Assembly: GCF_001579805.1 (NCBI RefSeq)
Contig: NZ_CP014546.1
Location: forward strand, 2,728,001 to 2,792,000
Direction of reading: 5' to 3'
Source: Pseudomonas azotoformans
GTDB lineage: Bacteria > Pseudomonadota > Gammaproteobacteria > Pseudomonadales > Pseudomonadaceae
DNA: 64,000 bases
Shown: piece by piece, positions 50,298 through 58,315 of the stretch
How the letters are laid out: every line of letters starts with the position of its first letter
How positions within the stretch are numbered: position 1 is the first letter of the stretch
Notes under the pieces: generated by a model
What the model saw: the letters and a program-made list of their open reading frames with translations, nothing else
The model's database searches: none
Told to the model about the DNA's origin: nothing
Made by a program: the position numbers and the translations under genes

Positions 50298-51428
50298 CTA
50301 TTGCGTCCGTGTCGCCAATTTGAGCGACTGATCCAGTCGCTTGTTGAATTCCAGCCACATCGCCAGCATCACCATCAAGGCCGCGCCGACCATTGCTGTC
50401 AGTATTTGCATGGCGAACGCATCGCCGGCCAAGGCATTGATCATGTCCGCGAGTGGCGCGAGTACCACGCCGAGGCAAAACACTTCCAGCGAATAACGGC
50501 CCATGCGACAGGTGTGCTGCGCCAACCAGTTTTCGGTCCATGCGCGGCCTGGCAGCAACTTTGCCGTGACATAGGCCAACGCGAGAAAATGCAGCAGGCG
50601 CACGGGCGACAGGTCAGTTTTGCTGATGGGGTAGAGCAGGTCGCTGAGTTGCGCGGGCATCCACGCGTCATGCACCTCCGGCCAGCGCCACGATAGCGTC
50701 AGGATACCTGCGGCCACCGCGTACAGGGCCGCCGCCACGAACAAGGGTTGCTGCGCGAGCGGGCGCGTGTCCACAGGACGTGTCTTCCCCGCCTGGATAG
50801 CCGCCGCGCCACCGAGCACAAACAAGAATTGCCAGGTGACCGGGTTGAAGTACCACACGCCATCGGCAATTGCCCTCAGGTTCCAGCCCATCCAGGGTGC
50901 CAGCAGGTAAATCGTTGCTGACCCGAGCACTACCATCCAGGTCTTGCGCAGCATCAGTGGCAGCACCAGCGGCAAGCCGGCCAGCAGCACGATATACAGC
51001 GGCAACGGGTCCATCAGGTTGGGCTTGAAGCGCAGCAGCAACTCATCGGTCAGGGCCTGTTGCGGATGGGTGACGAAGTGCGTCAGGCCCATCTCTTCTA
51101 CCAGGTCGCGTGTTTCCACGTGGCTGTTGGCGAAGAACACGATGCCCATCAGCATCGCGAGCAAGAAGATATGCACCACGTACAACACCCAGGTACGACG
51201 CAGGATTTTCAGTGTGGCAATCCAGTAGCCATCACGTTGCAGGATCTTGCCGTAGGCCAATACGGCGGCGTAACCGGCGAGGAACACAAACACCTCCGCA
51301 GCATCGCTGAAACCGATGTTGCGCAGGGTGATCTGGCCGAGGGGGTTGTGGGGGACGTGATCCCAGAAAATGAAGATCAACGCCAGGCCCCGAAAAAAAT
51401 CGATGCGCGGGTCGCGTCCGTTCGGCAT
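50298..51428 (-). CDS. opgC: OpgC-family membrane protein
   Basis: A 376-residue polytopic inner-membrane protein, with about ten TM segments, of the OpgC/acyltransferase-3-like type. It opens RDPRIDFFRGLALIFIFWDHVPHNPLG, where the first charged segment and the conserved DH are diagnostic. OpgC proteins add succinyl groups to osmoregulated periplasmic glucans; many Pseudomonas paralogues of this type have unproven function. There are no opgG/opgH genes nearby. It is a single gene, convergent with the permease. The RBS is weak (AAGAG). Confidence 0.8.
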   Translation of the reverse strand: MPNGRDPRIDFFRGLALIFIFWDHVPHNPLGQITLRNIGFSDAAEVFVFLAGYAAVLAYGKILQRDGYWIATLKILRRTWVLYVVHIFLLAMLMGIVFFANSHVETRDLVEEMGLTHFVTHPQQALTDELLLRFKPNLMDPLPLYIVLLAGLPLVLPLMLRKTWMVVLGSATIYLLAPWMGWNLRAIADGVWYFNPVTWQFLFVLGGAAAIQAGKTRPVDTRPLAQQPLFVAAALYAVAAGILTLSWRWPEVHDAWMPAQLSDLLYPISKTDLSPVRLLHFLALAYVTAKLLPGRAWTENWLAQHTCRMGRYSLEVFCLGVVLAPLADMINALAGDAFAMQILTAMVGAALMVMLAMWLEFNKRLDQSLKLATRTQ

Positions 51429-51560
51429 GGCAGCGGGCTCTTGAACAAAAGGTTTAGTAATGACAGGCGAATGCGCGTGTTGTCGTACGCCGCACGTCGG
51501 GCGGGCGCAGGTTGGCGGTATTTGTAAGCAATTGCAAAGGTTGGGTATTACTGAATGTCT

Positions 51561-51857
51561 CTAGACATCCAGGATAACCAGAGTGCCATGGCTGCCTTCA
51601 AGCACGGCATGGGCGGTGCCGGCTTCTACCAGATACATCTGGCCGGCGCCGACCTTGATCTGTTCGCCGCCCAGTGACAAGTGCAGACACCCATCGATCA
51701 CCAACAACCCCTCGTTGTAATCGTGGGTTTCCTCCACATACGCCTGCTCATCCATGCGCAGCACCTTGATCCGCGCCGGGCCAACCTGGCCCAGGCGTGT
51801 TGATTTCCAAGTATCGGGCAGTTGCTCGGCGATGGCAGTGAAGTCCAATAACGGCAT
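51561..51857 (-). CDS. Cupin domain-containing protein
   Basis: A 98-residue single-domain cupin. The first cupin motif is seen as ETHDYNEGLLVIDGCLHLSL (with the His and Glu metal ligands partly replaced) and the second as GAGQMYLVEAGTAHAVLEG. It starts with a strong RBS (AAGGAG, 7 bases). It is the last gene of the minus-strand run LuxR regulator, FMN protein, ABM monooxygenase, cupin. Such small cupins bind a metal or ligand and may be dioxygenases, isomerases or sensors; the actual role is unknown. Confidence 0.8.
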   Translation of the reverse strand: MPLLDFTAIAEQLPDTWKSTRLGQVGPARIKVLRMDEQAYVEETHDYNEGLLVIDGCLHLSLGGEQIKVGAGQMYLVEAGTAHAVLEGSHGTLVILDV

Positions 51858-51918
51858 GTGAATCTCCTTGTTTCAACGATGCCGTCGGTGGTCCGGTTCA
51901 GCAGGACTTGGTCTTTGT

Positions 51919-52203
51919 TTAAAACGCATCCATCAACAGCACTTTGCACGGCTTGGCTTGATAGGCATTGATTTGCGGCACCAGGCGGGTGAAGTGTTCG
52001 GCCTGGCAATGGGTGTCGAGGGCTGCCTGGTCGGGCCATAACTCGACAAAGATAAAGTGTCCTGGGTCTTTTTGATCAATGAACAAATCGTAGGCGATAC
52101 ACAGTGGTTCCTGACGGGTTTTCTCCACCAGCTCGGCGTACCACCCGCGCACGGTTTCTACATGTTCAGGCTTGATGAAATCTTCGGCGATGACCTTCAA
52201 CAC
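51919..52203 (-). CDS. ABM-domain putative quinol monooxygenase
   Basis: A 94-residue dimeric alpha-beta barrel protein of the antibiotic biosynthesis monooxygenase type (YgiN-like). It begins MLKVIAEDFIKPEHVETVRGWY and has the FIFVELWPDQAALDTHCQAEHF segment typical of the family. It starts with GTG at 52203, with AAGGAG 7 bases upstream. It follows the FMN glutamate-synthase-like gene by 11 bases, so it is in that operon. Such proteins oxidise small quinols or aldehydes without a cofactor; here it probably handles a by-product of the flavoenzyme, which is inference. Confidence 0.8.
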   Translation of the reverse strand: MLKVIAEDFIKPEHVETVRGWYAELVEKTRQEPLCIAYDLFIDQKDPGHFIFVELWPDQAALDTHCQAEHFTRLVPQINAYQAKPCKVLLMDAF

Positions 52204-52214
52204 GGTGCGGCTCC

Positions 52215-53834
52215 TTACGCGGCGGCAACTTCATGGGGCTCGAAACTGTCCGCCCGTGCCATCTGCCACATGCGTGAATAGAACTCGCCATTCACCTCGC
52301 CGGTCAGCAGTTCACCTGGCTTGAGGAACACATGCAACTGCGAGAACAGCTTGATCTCGGTCGCCGACATGCGCCGTACCAGGTGCTTGGCCGACAACTG
52401 CGACGGATGATCCAGGCCTGCAGCAGCGAGCATTTCGGCGAGGGCCTTGAGAGTGTTGCGGTGGAAGTTGAACACGCGCTGGGCTTTGTCCGGCACCACC
52501 AGCGCACGTTGGCGCAGTGGATCCTGGGTGGCCACGCCGGTCGGGCATTTGTTGGTGTGGCAACTCTGGGACTGAATGCAGCCGATGGCAAACATGAAGC
52601 CCCGCGCCGAATTGGCCCAGTCGGCGCCGATGGCCAGGACGCTGGCGATGTCGAACGCGCTGACGATCTTACCGCTGGCGCCGAGCTTGATCTTGTCGCG
52701 CAGGTTCAGGCCCACCAGGGTGTTGTGCACGAACAGCAGGCCTTCACGCAGCGGTACGCCGATGTGGTCGGTGAATTCCACGGGCGCGGCGCCGGTGCCG
52801 CCTTCCTTGCCGTCGACCACGATAAAGTCCGGGAGGATGCCGGTTTCGAGCATGGCCTTGGCGATGCCCATGAATTCCCACGGGTGGCCCAGGCAGAACT
52901 TGAAGCCCACCGGTTTGCCGCCGGACAGTTCACGCAGTTGCGCGATGAACTGCATCAGTTCAATCGGCGTGGAGAACGCGCTGTGGCGTGACGGCGAGAT
53001 GCAGTCCTCACCCATCAGGATGCCGCGGGTGTCGGCGATTTCCTGGGTGACTTTGTGCTTGGGCAAAATCCCGCCATGGCCGGGTTTGGCGCCCTGGCTC
53101 ATCTTGATTTCGATCATGCGCACTTGCGGGTTCTGCGCCTGCACGGCGAAGCGTTCCGGGTCGAAACGGCCGTCGCTGGTGCGGCAGCCGAAGTAGCCGC
53201 TGCCCAGTTCCCAGGTCAGGTCGCCGCCGTTTTCACGGTGGTAGGGGCTGATGCTGCCTTCACCGGTGTCGTGGGCAAAGTTGCCCAGCTTGGCGCCCTG
53301 GTTGAGCGCGCGAATCGCGTTGGCACTCAACGAGCCAAAACTCATCGCCGAGATATTGAACACCGATGCCGAGTACGGCTGCGTGCATTGCGGGCCGCCG
53401 ACCATCACGCGAAACGCGCTGGGATCGCTCAACGGCGCGGGGCGCATGGAGTGGCCGATGAATTCGAAGCCCGACTGGTACACGTCGATCAGGGTGCCGA
53501 ACGGTTTGTCGGCGGTTTCATTCTTGGCGCGCGAATACACCAGTGAACGCTGGGCCCGGGAGAAGGGCAGGGCGTCGCTGTCAGACTCCAGCAGGTACTG
53601 GCGGATTTCCGGGCGGATGGCCTCCACCAGGTAACGGATATTGCCCAGGATCGGGTAGTTGCGGCGCACGGCGTGGGGGCTTTGCAGCAGGTCGAAAATA
53701 CCGATCAGGCTCAACACGCCCGTGACCAGGGTGATCGGCCACAGCCATTCGTGTTCGATAAAGGGGAGGCTGGCGAGGGTGAAAATGACGCACACGGCAA
53801 AGAAGGCGTAACGGCTTAATAACGACAGGCTCAT
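52215..53834 (-). CDS. FMN-binding glutamate synthase family protein
   Basis: A 539-residue protein with an N-terminal membrane segment (FAVCVIFTLASLPFI, then ITLVTGVLSLIGIF). A glutamate-synthase central/FMN barrel domain follows, resembling GltB: SMSFGSLSANAIRALNQGAKL, GAKPGHGGILPKHKV, DGKEGGTGAAP, and CIQSQSCHTNKCPTG, the C-x5-C-x4-C cluster motif for [3Fe-4S]. It lacks the amidotransferase domain. The start at 53834 has AAGGA 7 bases away. Related enzymes include methylamine-glutamate synthases, so amine or ammonia transfer to 2-oxoglutarate is a plausible use. Operon with LuxR regulator and two small oxygenase-like genes. Confidence 0.85.
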   Translation of the reverse strand: MSLSLLSRYAFFAVCVIFTLASLPFIEHEWLWPITLVTGVLSLIGIFDLLQSPHAVRRNYPILGNIRYLVEAIRPEIRQYLLESDSDALPFSRAQRSLVYSRAKNETADKPFGTLIDVYQSGFEFIGHSMRPAPLSDPSAFRVMVGGPQCTQPYSASVFNISAMSFGSLSANAIRALNQGAKLGNFAHDTGEGSISPYHRENGGDLTWELGSGYFGCRTSDGRFDPERFAVQAQNPQVRMIEIKMSQGAKPGHGGILPKHKVTQEIADTRGILMGEDCISPSRHSAFSTPIELMQFIAQLRELSGGKPVGFKFCLGHPWEFMGIAKAMLETGILPDFIVVDGKEGGTGAAPVEFTDHIGVPLREGLLFVHNTLVGLNLRDKIKLGASGKIVSAFDIASVLAIGADWANSARGFMFAIGCIQSQSCHTNKCPTGVATQDPLRQRALVVPDKAQRVFNFHRNTLKALAEMLAAAGLDHPSQLSAKHLVRRMSATEIKLFSQLHVFLKPGELLTGEVNGEFYSRMWQMARADSFEPHEVAAA

Positions 53835-53862
53835 ACGGTTTTCCTTGGTTCGGACTCATCGG

Positions 53863-54624
53863 CTAGGCGTTTTGCGCCTGTAGAAAGATCGAGAACAGCT
53901 CTGACTGGGATTTGATCCCTAGCTTGCTGTAGATGTGTTTCTTATGGACTTTCACGGTTTCAACAGAGATTTCCAGCTTACGAGCGATTTCCTTGCTGGA
54001 GCAACCGCTGAGCATCAAGCGGCCCACATCCAGCTCGCGGGCAGTGAGTTGCGCGCCCCAGTCATCATTCTGGATCGGCTGCGGGGTGCTGACCTGGTTG
54101 AGTTCATGGGGCAGGCGTTGGCGCAGCAGGCTCACGACCCAGGGTTGAATCAGCGATAGCAGGGCGATCTGCTGCGGGTCAAAGCGCTGCTTCGAGCCCA
54201 GCGACAGGCACAGGGTACGCCCATCCGGCAGGTGGCAATTGAATTGGATCTCATCAGCGACCACGTTCAGGCGGAAGTAGCGCTGGTAGTACTCGGTGAG
54301 TTCAAAGTGTTCCGGCGCCACTTCGGCCAGACGCAAAAGCCCGGTGCGCGCGTGTTCGCGGCTGGCGATGTAGAAGGGGTCGAGCAGGTACAGGCCGTTG
54401 AGGTAGTCCTGGAACAGGTGGTCCGGCGTGCCGTCGACGCCTGGGCATTCGGCGAACACCAGCGGTCGGTGCGCGCTGCTGAACAGCAGGGCTACCCAGC
54501 TGTCGGACGGCACGTATTGGTCCAGCAATCGGACAAGCTGGGTCCAGAAGTTGGGCTGGTCCAGCGCGTCTATCATTTGCCCCACCGCACGGTGCCAGGC
54601 GATGTCTTGCAGCGACATGGTCAT
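53863..54624 (-). CDS. LuxR-family transcriptional regulator
   Basis: A 253-residue regulator with an N-terminal ligand-binding-like domain of about 180 residues and a C-terminal LuxR HTH: TARELDVGRLMLSGCSSKEIARKLEISVETVKVHKKHIYSKLGIKS. There is no receiver aspartate, so it is not a classic two-component response regulator. It lies 28 bases upstream of the FMN protein gene on the same strand and divergently, 93 bases, from the RamA-like amidase gene. This is the usual place for a regulator of both. An inducer related to the amide substrate is a reasonable guess. Confidence 0.85.
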   Translation of the reverse strand: MTMSLQDIAWHRAVGQMIDALDQPNFWTQLVRLLDQYVPSDSWVALLFSSAHRPLVFAECPGVDGTPDHLFQDYLNGLYLLDPFYIASREHARTGLLRLAEVAPEHFELTEYYQRYFRLNVVADEIQFNCHLPDGRTLCLSLGSKQRFDPQQIALLSLIQPWVVSLLRQRLPHELNQVSTPQPIQNDDWGAQLTARELDVGRLMLSGCSSKEIARKLEISVETVKVHKKHIYSKLGIKSQSELFSIFLQAQNA

Positions 54625-54717
54625 TGATCTACCCCTATCGGGTTACCCCCGCCGCGTGATTCCCTGGTGGGTTGAGGCTGCGCATACTGCGGCACAGCTA
54701 AAGAACAAGGAATACCC

Positions 54718-55539
54718 ATGAAGGTCGAATTTGCCCAGTTGGCCGGTCGTGATAACGATACAGCTTACAACCTTGAGCGCGCCTTGGCGGCCATTGCTGC
54801 CTGCGCCGACGATACGCAACTGATCGTATTCCCGGAAACCCACCTGACCGGTTTCCCCACGGCCGAGACCGTTGCGGCCATCGCCGAGCCGCTGGATGGC
54901 CCCACCGTGCAGGCGATTATCCAGGCCGCCCGTGCGCGCAACGTCGCCGTGGTCATCGGCATCGCTGAAAATGATGGCGGCCAGTTCTACAACGCGACCT
55001 TGTTGATCAATCCCGAAGGCATCGCCCTGAAGTACCGCAAGACCCACCTGTGGCCGTTGGAGCGCGGTGTGTTCAATCCTGGCGACCGTTACCCCACCTG
55101 TATGTGGAACGGTCTGCGCGTCGGCCTGTTGATCTGCTACGACATCGAGTTCCCCGAAACTGCCCGCGCCCTGGCGCAATTGGGCGCCGAGTTGCTGATT
55201 GTCACCAACGGCAACATGGACCCCTACGGGCCTACCCACCGCACCGCGATCATGGCCCGTGCCCAGGAAAACCAGGCATTTGCGCTGATGGTCAACCGGG
55301 TGCAAGAGGGCGATGGCGACCTGGTGTTCGCTGGCGGCAGTGCGTTGGTGGACCCGTTTGGCACGCTGCTGTTTGAAGCCGGGCGTGAGGAAGGGCAATA
55401 CACGGTTGAGCTGGATCTCGACCGACTGGCGGCGGCTCGCAAGGATTACCGCTACCTGGATGACCAGCGCATGAAATTGCCGGGTGAGGTGATTGAACGC
55501 GCAGACGGGACCCGGGAGCTTTTGATCCCAAAACCCTGA
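54718..55539 (+). CDS. Carbon-nitrogen hydrolase (RamA-like amidase of the nitrilase superfamily)
   Basis: A 273-residue nitrilase-superfamily amidase with the Glu-Lys-Cys triad at Glu40 (VFPETHL), Lys108 (YRKTHLW) and Cys140 (LLICYDIEFPE). The sequence is very like the stereoselective amidase RamA of Pseudomonas sp. MCI3434 as I recall it (opening LAGRDGDTAYNL, here LAGRDNDTAYNL, and ELLI at the end). It hydrolyses small amides to acid and ammonia in the cytoplasm. It is divergent from the LuxR regulator and upstream of an APC permease with a REP-like palindrome between. An omega-amidase or beta-ureidopropionase reading is less likely. Confidence 0.85.
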   Translation: MKVEFAQLAGRDNDTAYNLERALAAIAACADDTQLIVFPETHLTGFPTAETVAAIAEPLDGPTVQAIIQAARARNVAVVIGIAENDGGQFYNATLLINPEGIALKYRKTHLWPLERGVFNPGDRYPTCMWNGLRVGLLICYDIEFPETARALAQLGAELLIVTNGNMDPYGPTHRTAIMARAQENQAFALMVNRVQEGDGDLVFAGGSALVDPFGTLLFEAGREEGQYTVELDLDRLAAARKDYRYLDDQRMKLPGEVIERADGTRELLIPKP

Positions 55540-55564
55540 CCCGATCGTGTGGCACGGATGCCGT

Positions 55565-55594
55565 TGTGGCGAGGGAGCAAGCTCCCTCGCCACA
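55565..55594. repeat. REP-type palindrome (GTGGCGAGGGAGC)
   Basis: TGTGGCGAGGGAGC-AA-GCTCCCTCGCCACA is a perfect inverted repeat between the amidase and permease genes. It may weaken read-through. Confidence 0.85.
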
Positions 55595-55673
55595 GGTGAC
55601 AACCATAAAAACAGATTCCGCTTCACCCACTTCAGTTCTGCCATAAATCTAATAATTGCGCGGAGAATCACCC

Positions 55674-56999
55674 ATGGCTCGTTTGCAACGCACCCTGTCG
55701 TTAGGGTCGGTGGTGCTGTTTGGCATCGCCTATATGACGCCGATCATCGTGCTCGGCACCTTCGGCATCCTGGCGCAATCCACTGCGGGCATGGTCCCCG
55801 CCGCTTACCTGGCCGCCCTGGTGGCGATGTTTTTCACCGCCATGAGTTACGGGCGCATGGCTTCGGCGTTTCCGGTGGCCGGTTCCGCCTACAGCTATGT
55901 GCGCAAGGCCATCAGCCCCAAACTGGGCTTTATCGCGGGTTGGGCGGTGTTGCTCGACTACCTGTTCTTGCCCATGGCTATCTGGCTGATCGGTGCGGCG
56001 TACCTCAATTCAGCGTTCCCGGCGGTGCCGCAGTGGATCTGGGTGCTGGCCTTTATCGGCATCACCAGCGCCATCAATATCGTCGGTCTGAAGCTGGCCA
56101 ACGGCATCAATGCGTTGCTGATGCTGGTGCAGTTCCTGGTGCTGATTGCGTTTGTGGTGCTGTGCATTCACTACATCGGTGGTGACGCAAGCAAGCCGCT
56201 GTGGACCATCGCCCCCTTCTTCAACGGCCAGATGCACATGCCGTTGATCATGAGCGGTGCAGCCATCGCTTGCTATTCGTTCCTGGGCTTTGACGCGGTG
56301 AGTACGCTGACCGAAGAAACCCGCGACCCACGCCGCACCATCCCACGGGCGATCATGTTGATCACCTTGATTGGCGGCCTGATCTTCGTGGCGGTGTCCT
56401 ACTTTGTACAGATTGCCCATCCGTCGTTCGAATTCGCCAATGTGGATTCGGCGGCGTATGAAATTGCGCGCAATATCGGTGGCGACCTGTTCGTGTCGAT
56501 CTTCCTGATCGGCCTGATTGTCGGCCAGTTCGCCTCGGGGCTGTCGGCCCAGGCCAGTGGTTCGCGCTTGCTGTTCGCCATGGGCCGCGACGGTGTGTTG
56601 CCCAAGTCGTTCTTCGGCGCTTTGCATGCGCGCTTCGGTACGCCGGTCAACAGTATCCTGCTGTGTGCAGTGGTCGCCCTGTTAGCGTTGAAGCTGGACG
56701 TGACCACCTCCACCTCGTTCATCAACTTCGGTGCATTCCTGGCGTTCAGCCTGGTCAACCTGTCGGTGATTTTCCACTACTGGATCGGCGCCAAGCAGCG
56801 GGGGGCGCGTGAATTGATCCTGTTCCTGGTCTTCCCGTTCATCGGCCTGTTGGCGGACCTGTGGTTGATGGTCAGCCTCGATCATCTGGCGATCTATCTG
56901 GGCCTGGTGTGGTTGGCGATCGGCCTGGTTTACCTGGGCGTGCTGACTCGCGGGTTCTCACAGCAGCCACCGGAGATGGACTTCCAGGAAGCCGCATAG
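55674..56999 (+). CDS. APC family amino acid/polyamine permease
   Basis: A 441-residue APC permease with 12 TM helices, including LSLGSVVLFGIAYMTPIIVLG, FPVAGSAYSYVRKAI, LGFDAVSTLTEETRDPRRTIPRAI (the family loop after TM6) and ASGSRLLFAMGRDGVLP. The start at 55674 (GGAGA upstream) is preferred over 55656. It follows the RamA-like gene and probably imports its substrate or a related amine or amide; substrate not determined. Confidence 0.88.
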   Translation: MARLQRTLSLGSVVLFGIAYMTPIIVLGTFGILAQSTAGMVPAAYLAALVAMFFTAMSYGRMASAFPVAGSAYSYVRKAISPKLGFIAGWAVLLDYLFLPMAIWLIGAAYLNSAFPAVPQWIWVLAFIGITSAINIVGLKLANGINALLMLVQFLVLIAFVVLCIHYIGGDASKPLWTIAPFFNGQMHMPLIMSGAAIACYSFLGFDAVSTLTEETRDPRRTIPRAIMLITLIGGLIFVAVSYFVQIAHPSFEFANVDSAAYEIARNIGGDLFVSIFLIGLIVGQFASGLSAQASGSRLLFAMGRDGVLPKSFFGALHARFGTPVNSILLCAVVALLALKLDVTTSTSFINFGAFLAFSLVNLSVIFHYWIGAKQRGARELILFLVFPFIGLLADLWLMVSLDHLAIYLGLVWLAIGLVYLGVLTRGFSQQPPEMDFQEAA

Positions 57000-57053
57000 A
57001 AGCGACGGGCCTATTCTTATTGCAATCGGTTCTCGTTTGGGTGCATGATTTGT

Positions 57054-57066
57054 GTTACTGTATAAC
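57054..57066. promoter_or_regulatory. Zur box upstream of L31B
   Basis: GTTACTGTATAAC, extended by TGTGTTA...TAACACA arms (57051-57069), fits GTTATAnTATAAC with two mismatches. It lies 34 bases before the rpmE2 start, where it would cover the promoter. A similar site lies at 21518-21530. Confidence 0.75.
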
Positions 57067-57099
57067 ACATCAAATGCACCTAGACGCCCCGGAGGCCTT

Positions 57100-57372
57100 A
57101 TGAAAGCTGGTATCCATCCCGACTATCGCACCGTGCTGTTCCACGACACTGCCGCCGATGTGTTCTTCCTGATCGGCTCCACCGCCGACAGCGACCGCAC
57201 CCATAAACACAGCGACGGCAACACTTACCCGTATATCCCACTGGACGTTTCCAGTGCCTCACACCCGATCTACACCGGCCAACAGCGCAAGACTCAGGTC
57301 GAAGGCCGCATCGCCGGGTTCAACAAGCGTTTCGCTTCGTTCGGTTCAAGCCCGAAAAAAGCTGACGCGTGA
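57100..57372 (+). CDS. rpmE2: 50S ribosomal protein L31 type B (zinc-independent)
   Basis: A 90-residue type B L31. It begins [32 protein letters not shown] and lacks the Cys pair (CxxC) that binds zinc in the type A protein. Under zinc limitation it replaces the zinc-binding L31 on the ribosome and frees zinc. The start at 57100 follows CGGAGG, 7 bases. A Zur box lies in the promoter region and a rho-independent terminator follows (57396-57424). Confidence 0.95.
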   Translation: MKAGIHPDYRTVLFHDTAADVFFLIGSTADSDRTHKHSDGNTYPYIPLDVSSASHPIYTGQQRKTQVEGRIAGFNKRFASFGSSPKKADA

Positions 57373-57395
57373 GGTTTACAGGTTTCACCTCGAAG

Positions 57396-57424
57396 GCCGC
57401 TCCGGAATCCGGAGCGGCTTTTTT
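57396..57424 (+). terminator. Rho-independent terminator of L31B
   Basis: GCCGCTCCGGA / TCCGGAGCGGC stem followed by a T-run of six, 24 bases after the stop. Confidence 0.92.
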
Positions 57425-57510
57425 GCTTCGGTGCTGACCGTTTGTCGCTACATCCCTGAGCGTGCTCAATGACCCGTTGAATATCCTGGGAACCCGTGTA
57501 GAGTTTGGCG

Positions 57511-57527
57511 TTAACGAATAACGTTAA
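57511..57527. promoter_or_regulatory. Candidate HigA operator
   Basis: TTAACG-AATAA-CGTTAA is an inverted repeat 11 bases before the higB start. It is the expected place for autorepression by HigA. A second AAGCATTAAGC repeat follows. Confidence 0.6.
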
Positions 57528-57537
57528 GCATTAAGCG

Positions 57538-57816
57538 ATGATCAGAAGCTTCAAATGCGTGGATACCAAAACCCTTTTTGAAACCGGTCGAATCCGGCGC
57601 TGGTCTGCCATCGTGTCGGTGATTGAACGAAAGCTCAGCATGCTCGATGCGGCCATTGATCTTGCCGACTTGCGCTCGCCACCTGGAAACAGGCTGGAAG
57701 CACTGTACGGTGACAGAGAGGGGCAGCACAGCATCCGAATCAATGGTCAATTCCGGATCTGTTTCATTTGGGGGCCCAACGGTCCGCAAAACGTTGAAAT
57801 TGTGGATTACCACTGA
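57538..57816 (+). CDS. higB: HigB-type mRNA interferase toxin
   Basis: A 92-residue RelE-fold toxin of the HigB branch: MIRSFKCVDTKTLFETG, DLRSPPGNRLEALYGDREGQHSIRINGQFRICF and EIVDYH at the end. The family cleaves mRNA on the ribosome. It starts with ATG 8 bases after the operator and is followed 8 bases later by the antitoxin gene, the toxin-first order of higBA. Catalytic residues were not individually verified. Confidence 0.88.
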   Translation: MIRSFKCVDTKTLFETGRIRRWSAIVSVIERKLSMLDAAIDLADLRSPPGNRLEALYGDREGQHSIRINGQFRICFIWGPNGPQNVEIVDYH

Positions 57817-57824
57817 GGTGAATC

Positions 57825-58130
57825 ATGTTTAAAAACGGCATGCGTCCCGTACACCCTGGAGAGATTCTCAAGGAAGAATACTTGGAGCCGTTGGGCCTTA
57901 CGGCTGCAGCCCTCGCGCGGGCGCTGCATGTCTCCGCGCCCACGGTGAATGACATTGTGCTGATGCGCCGTAGCATCAGTGCTGATGTGGCGCTTCGCTT
58001 GGCCGCTGCGTTGGAAACATCCGCGCAGTTTTGGCTTAACCTGCAGACCGCTTATGATTTGCGTACGGTGGAAATTGCCAAGGGCGCTCAGATATCCAAG
58101 GAAGTGGAGAAAGTCGCGCATTGCGCCTGA
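57825..58130 (+). CDS. higA: HigA-type antitoxin (XRE HTH)
   Basis: A 101-residue HTH protein of the HigA type, opening MRPVHPGEILKEEYLEPLGLTAAALARALHV and continuing VSAPTVNDIVLMRRSISADVALRLAAALETSAQFWLNLQ. The HTH lies at about residues 25-50 and binds its operator and HigB. It is cotranscribed with higB and ends 18 bases before a terminator. Confidence 0.9.
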   Translation: MFKNGMRPVHPGEILKEEYLEPLGLTAAALARALHVSAPTVNDIVLMRRSISADVALRLAAALETSAQFWLNLQTAYDLRTVEIAKGAQISKEVEKVAHCA

Positions 58131-58147
58131 TGTTCCACTACTTCTTC

Positions 58148-58175
58148 AAACCCGGCGAGAGTGTCGGGTTTTATT
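58148..58175 (+). terminator. Rho-independent terminator of higBA
   Basis: AAACCCGGC-GAGAG-TGTCGGGTTT stem-loop with a short T-rich tail (TTTTATT), just after the higA stop. Confidence 0.7.
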
Positions 58176-58315
58176 GGCGATTGAAAAAGAGTGATGCCTA
58201 AAAGCCATTACTTCTCAAAAAACCGACTAAGCTACTCAGTAATAGGTAAATCAGTAAGCGCCAGGGAGGCAGACCCCGACCATAAGGACCGCACACCGAC
58301 GATCCGAGGTGTCCC

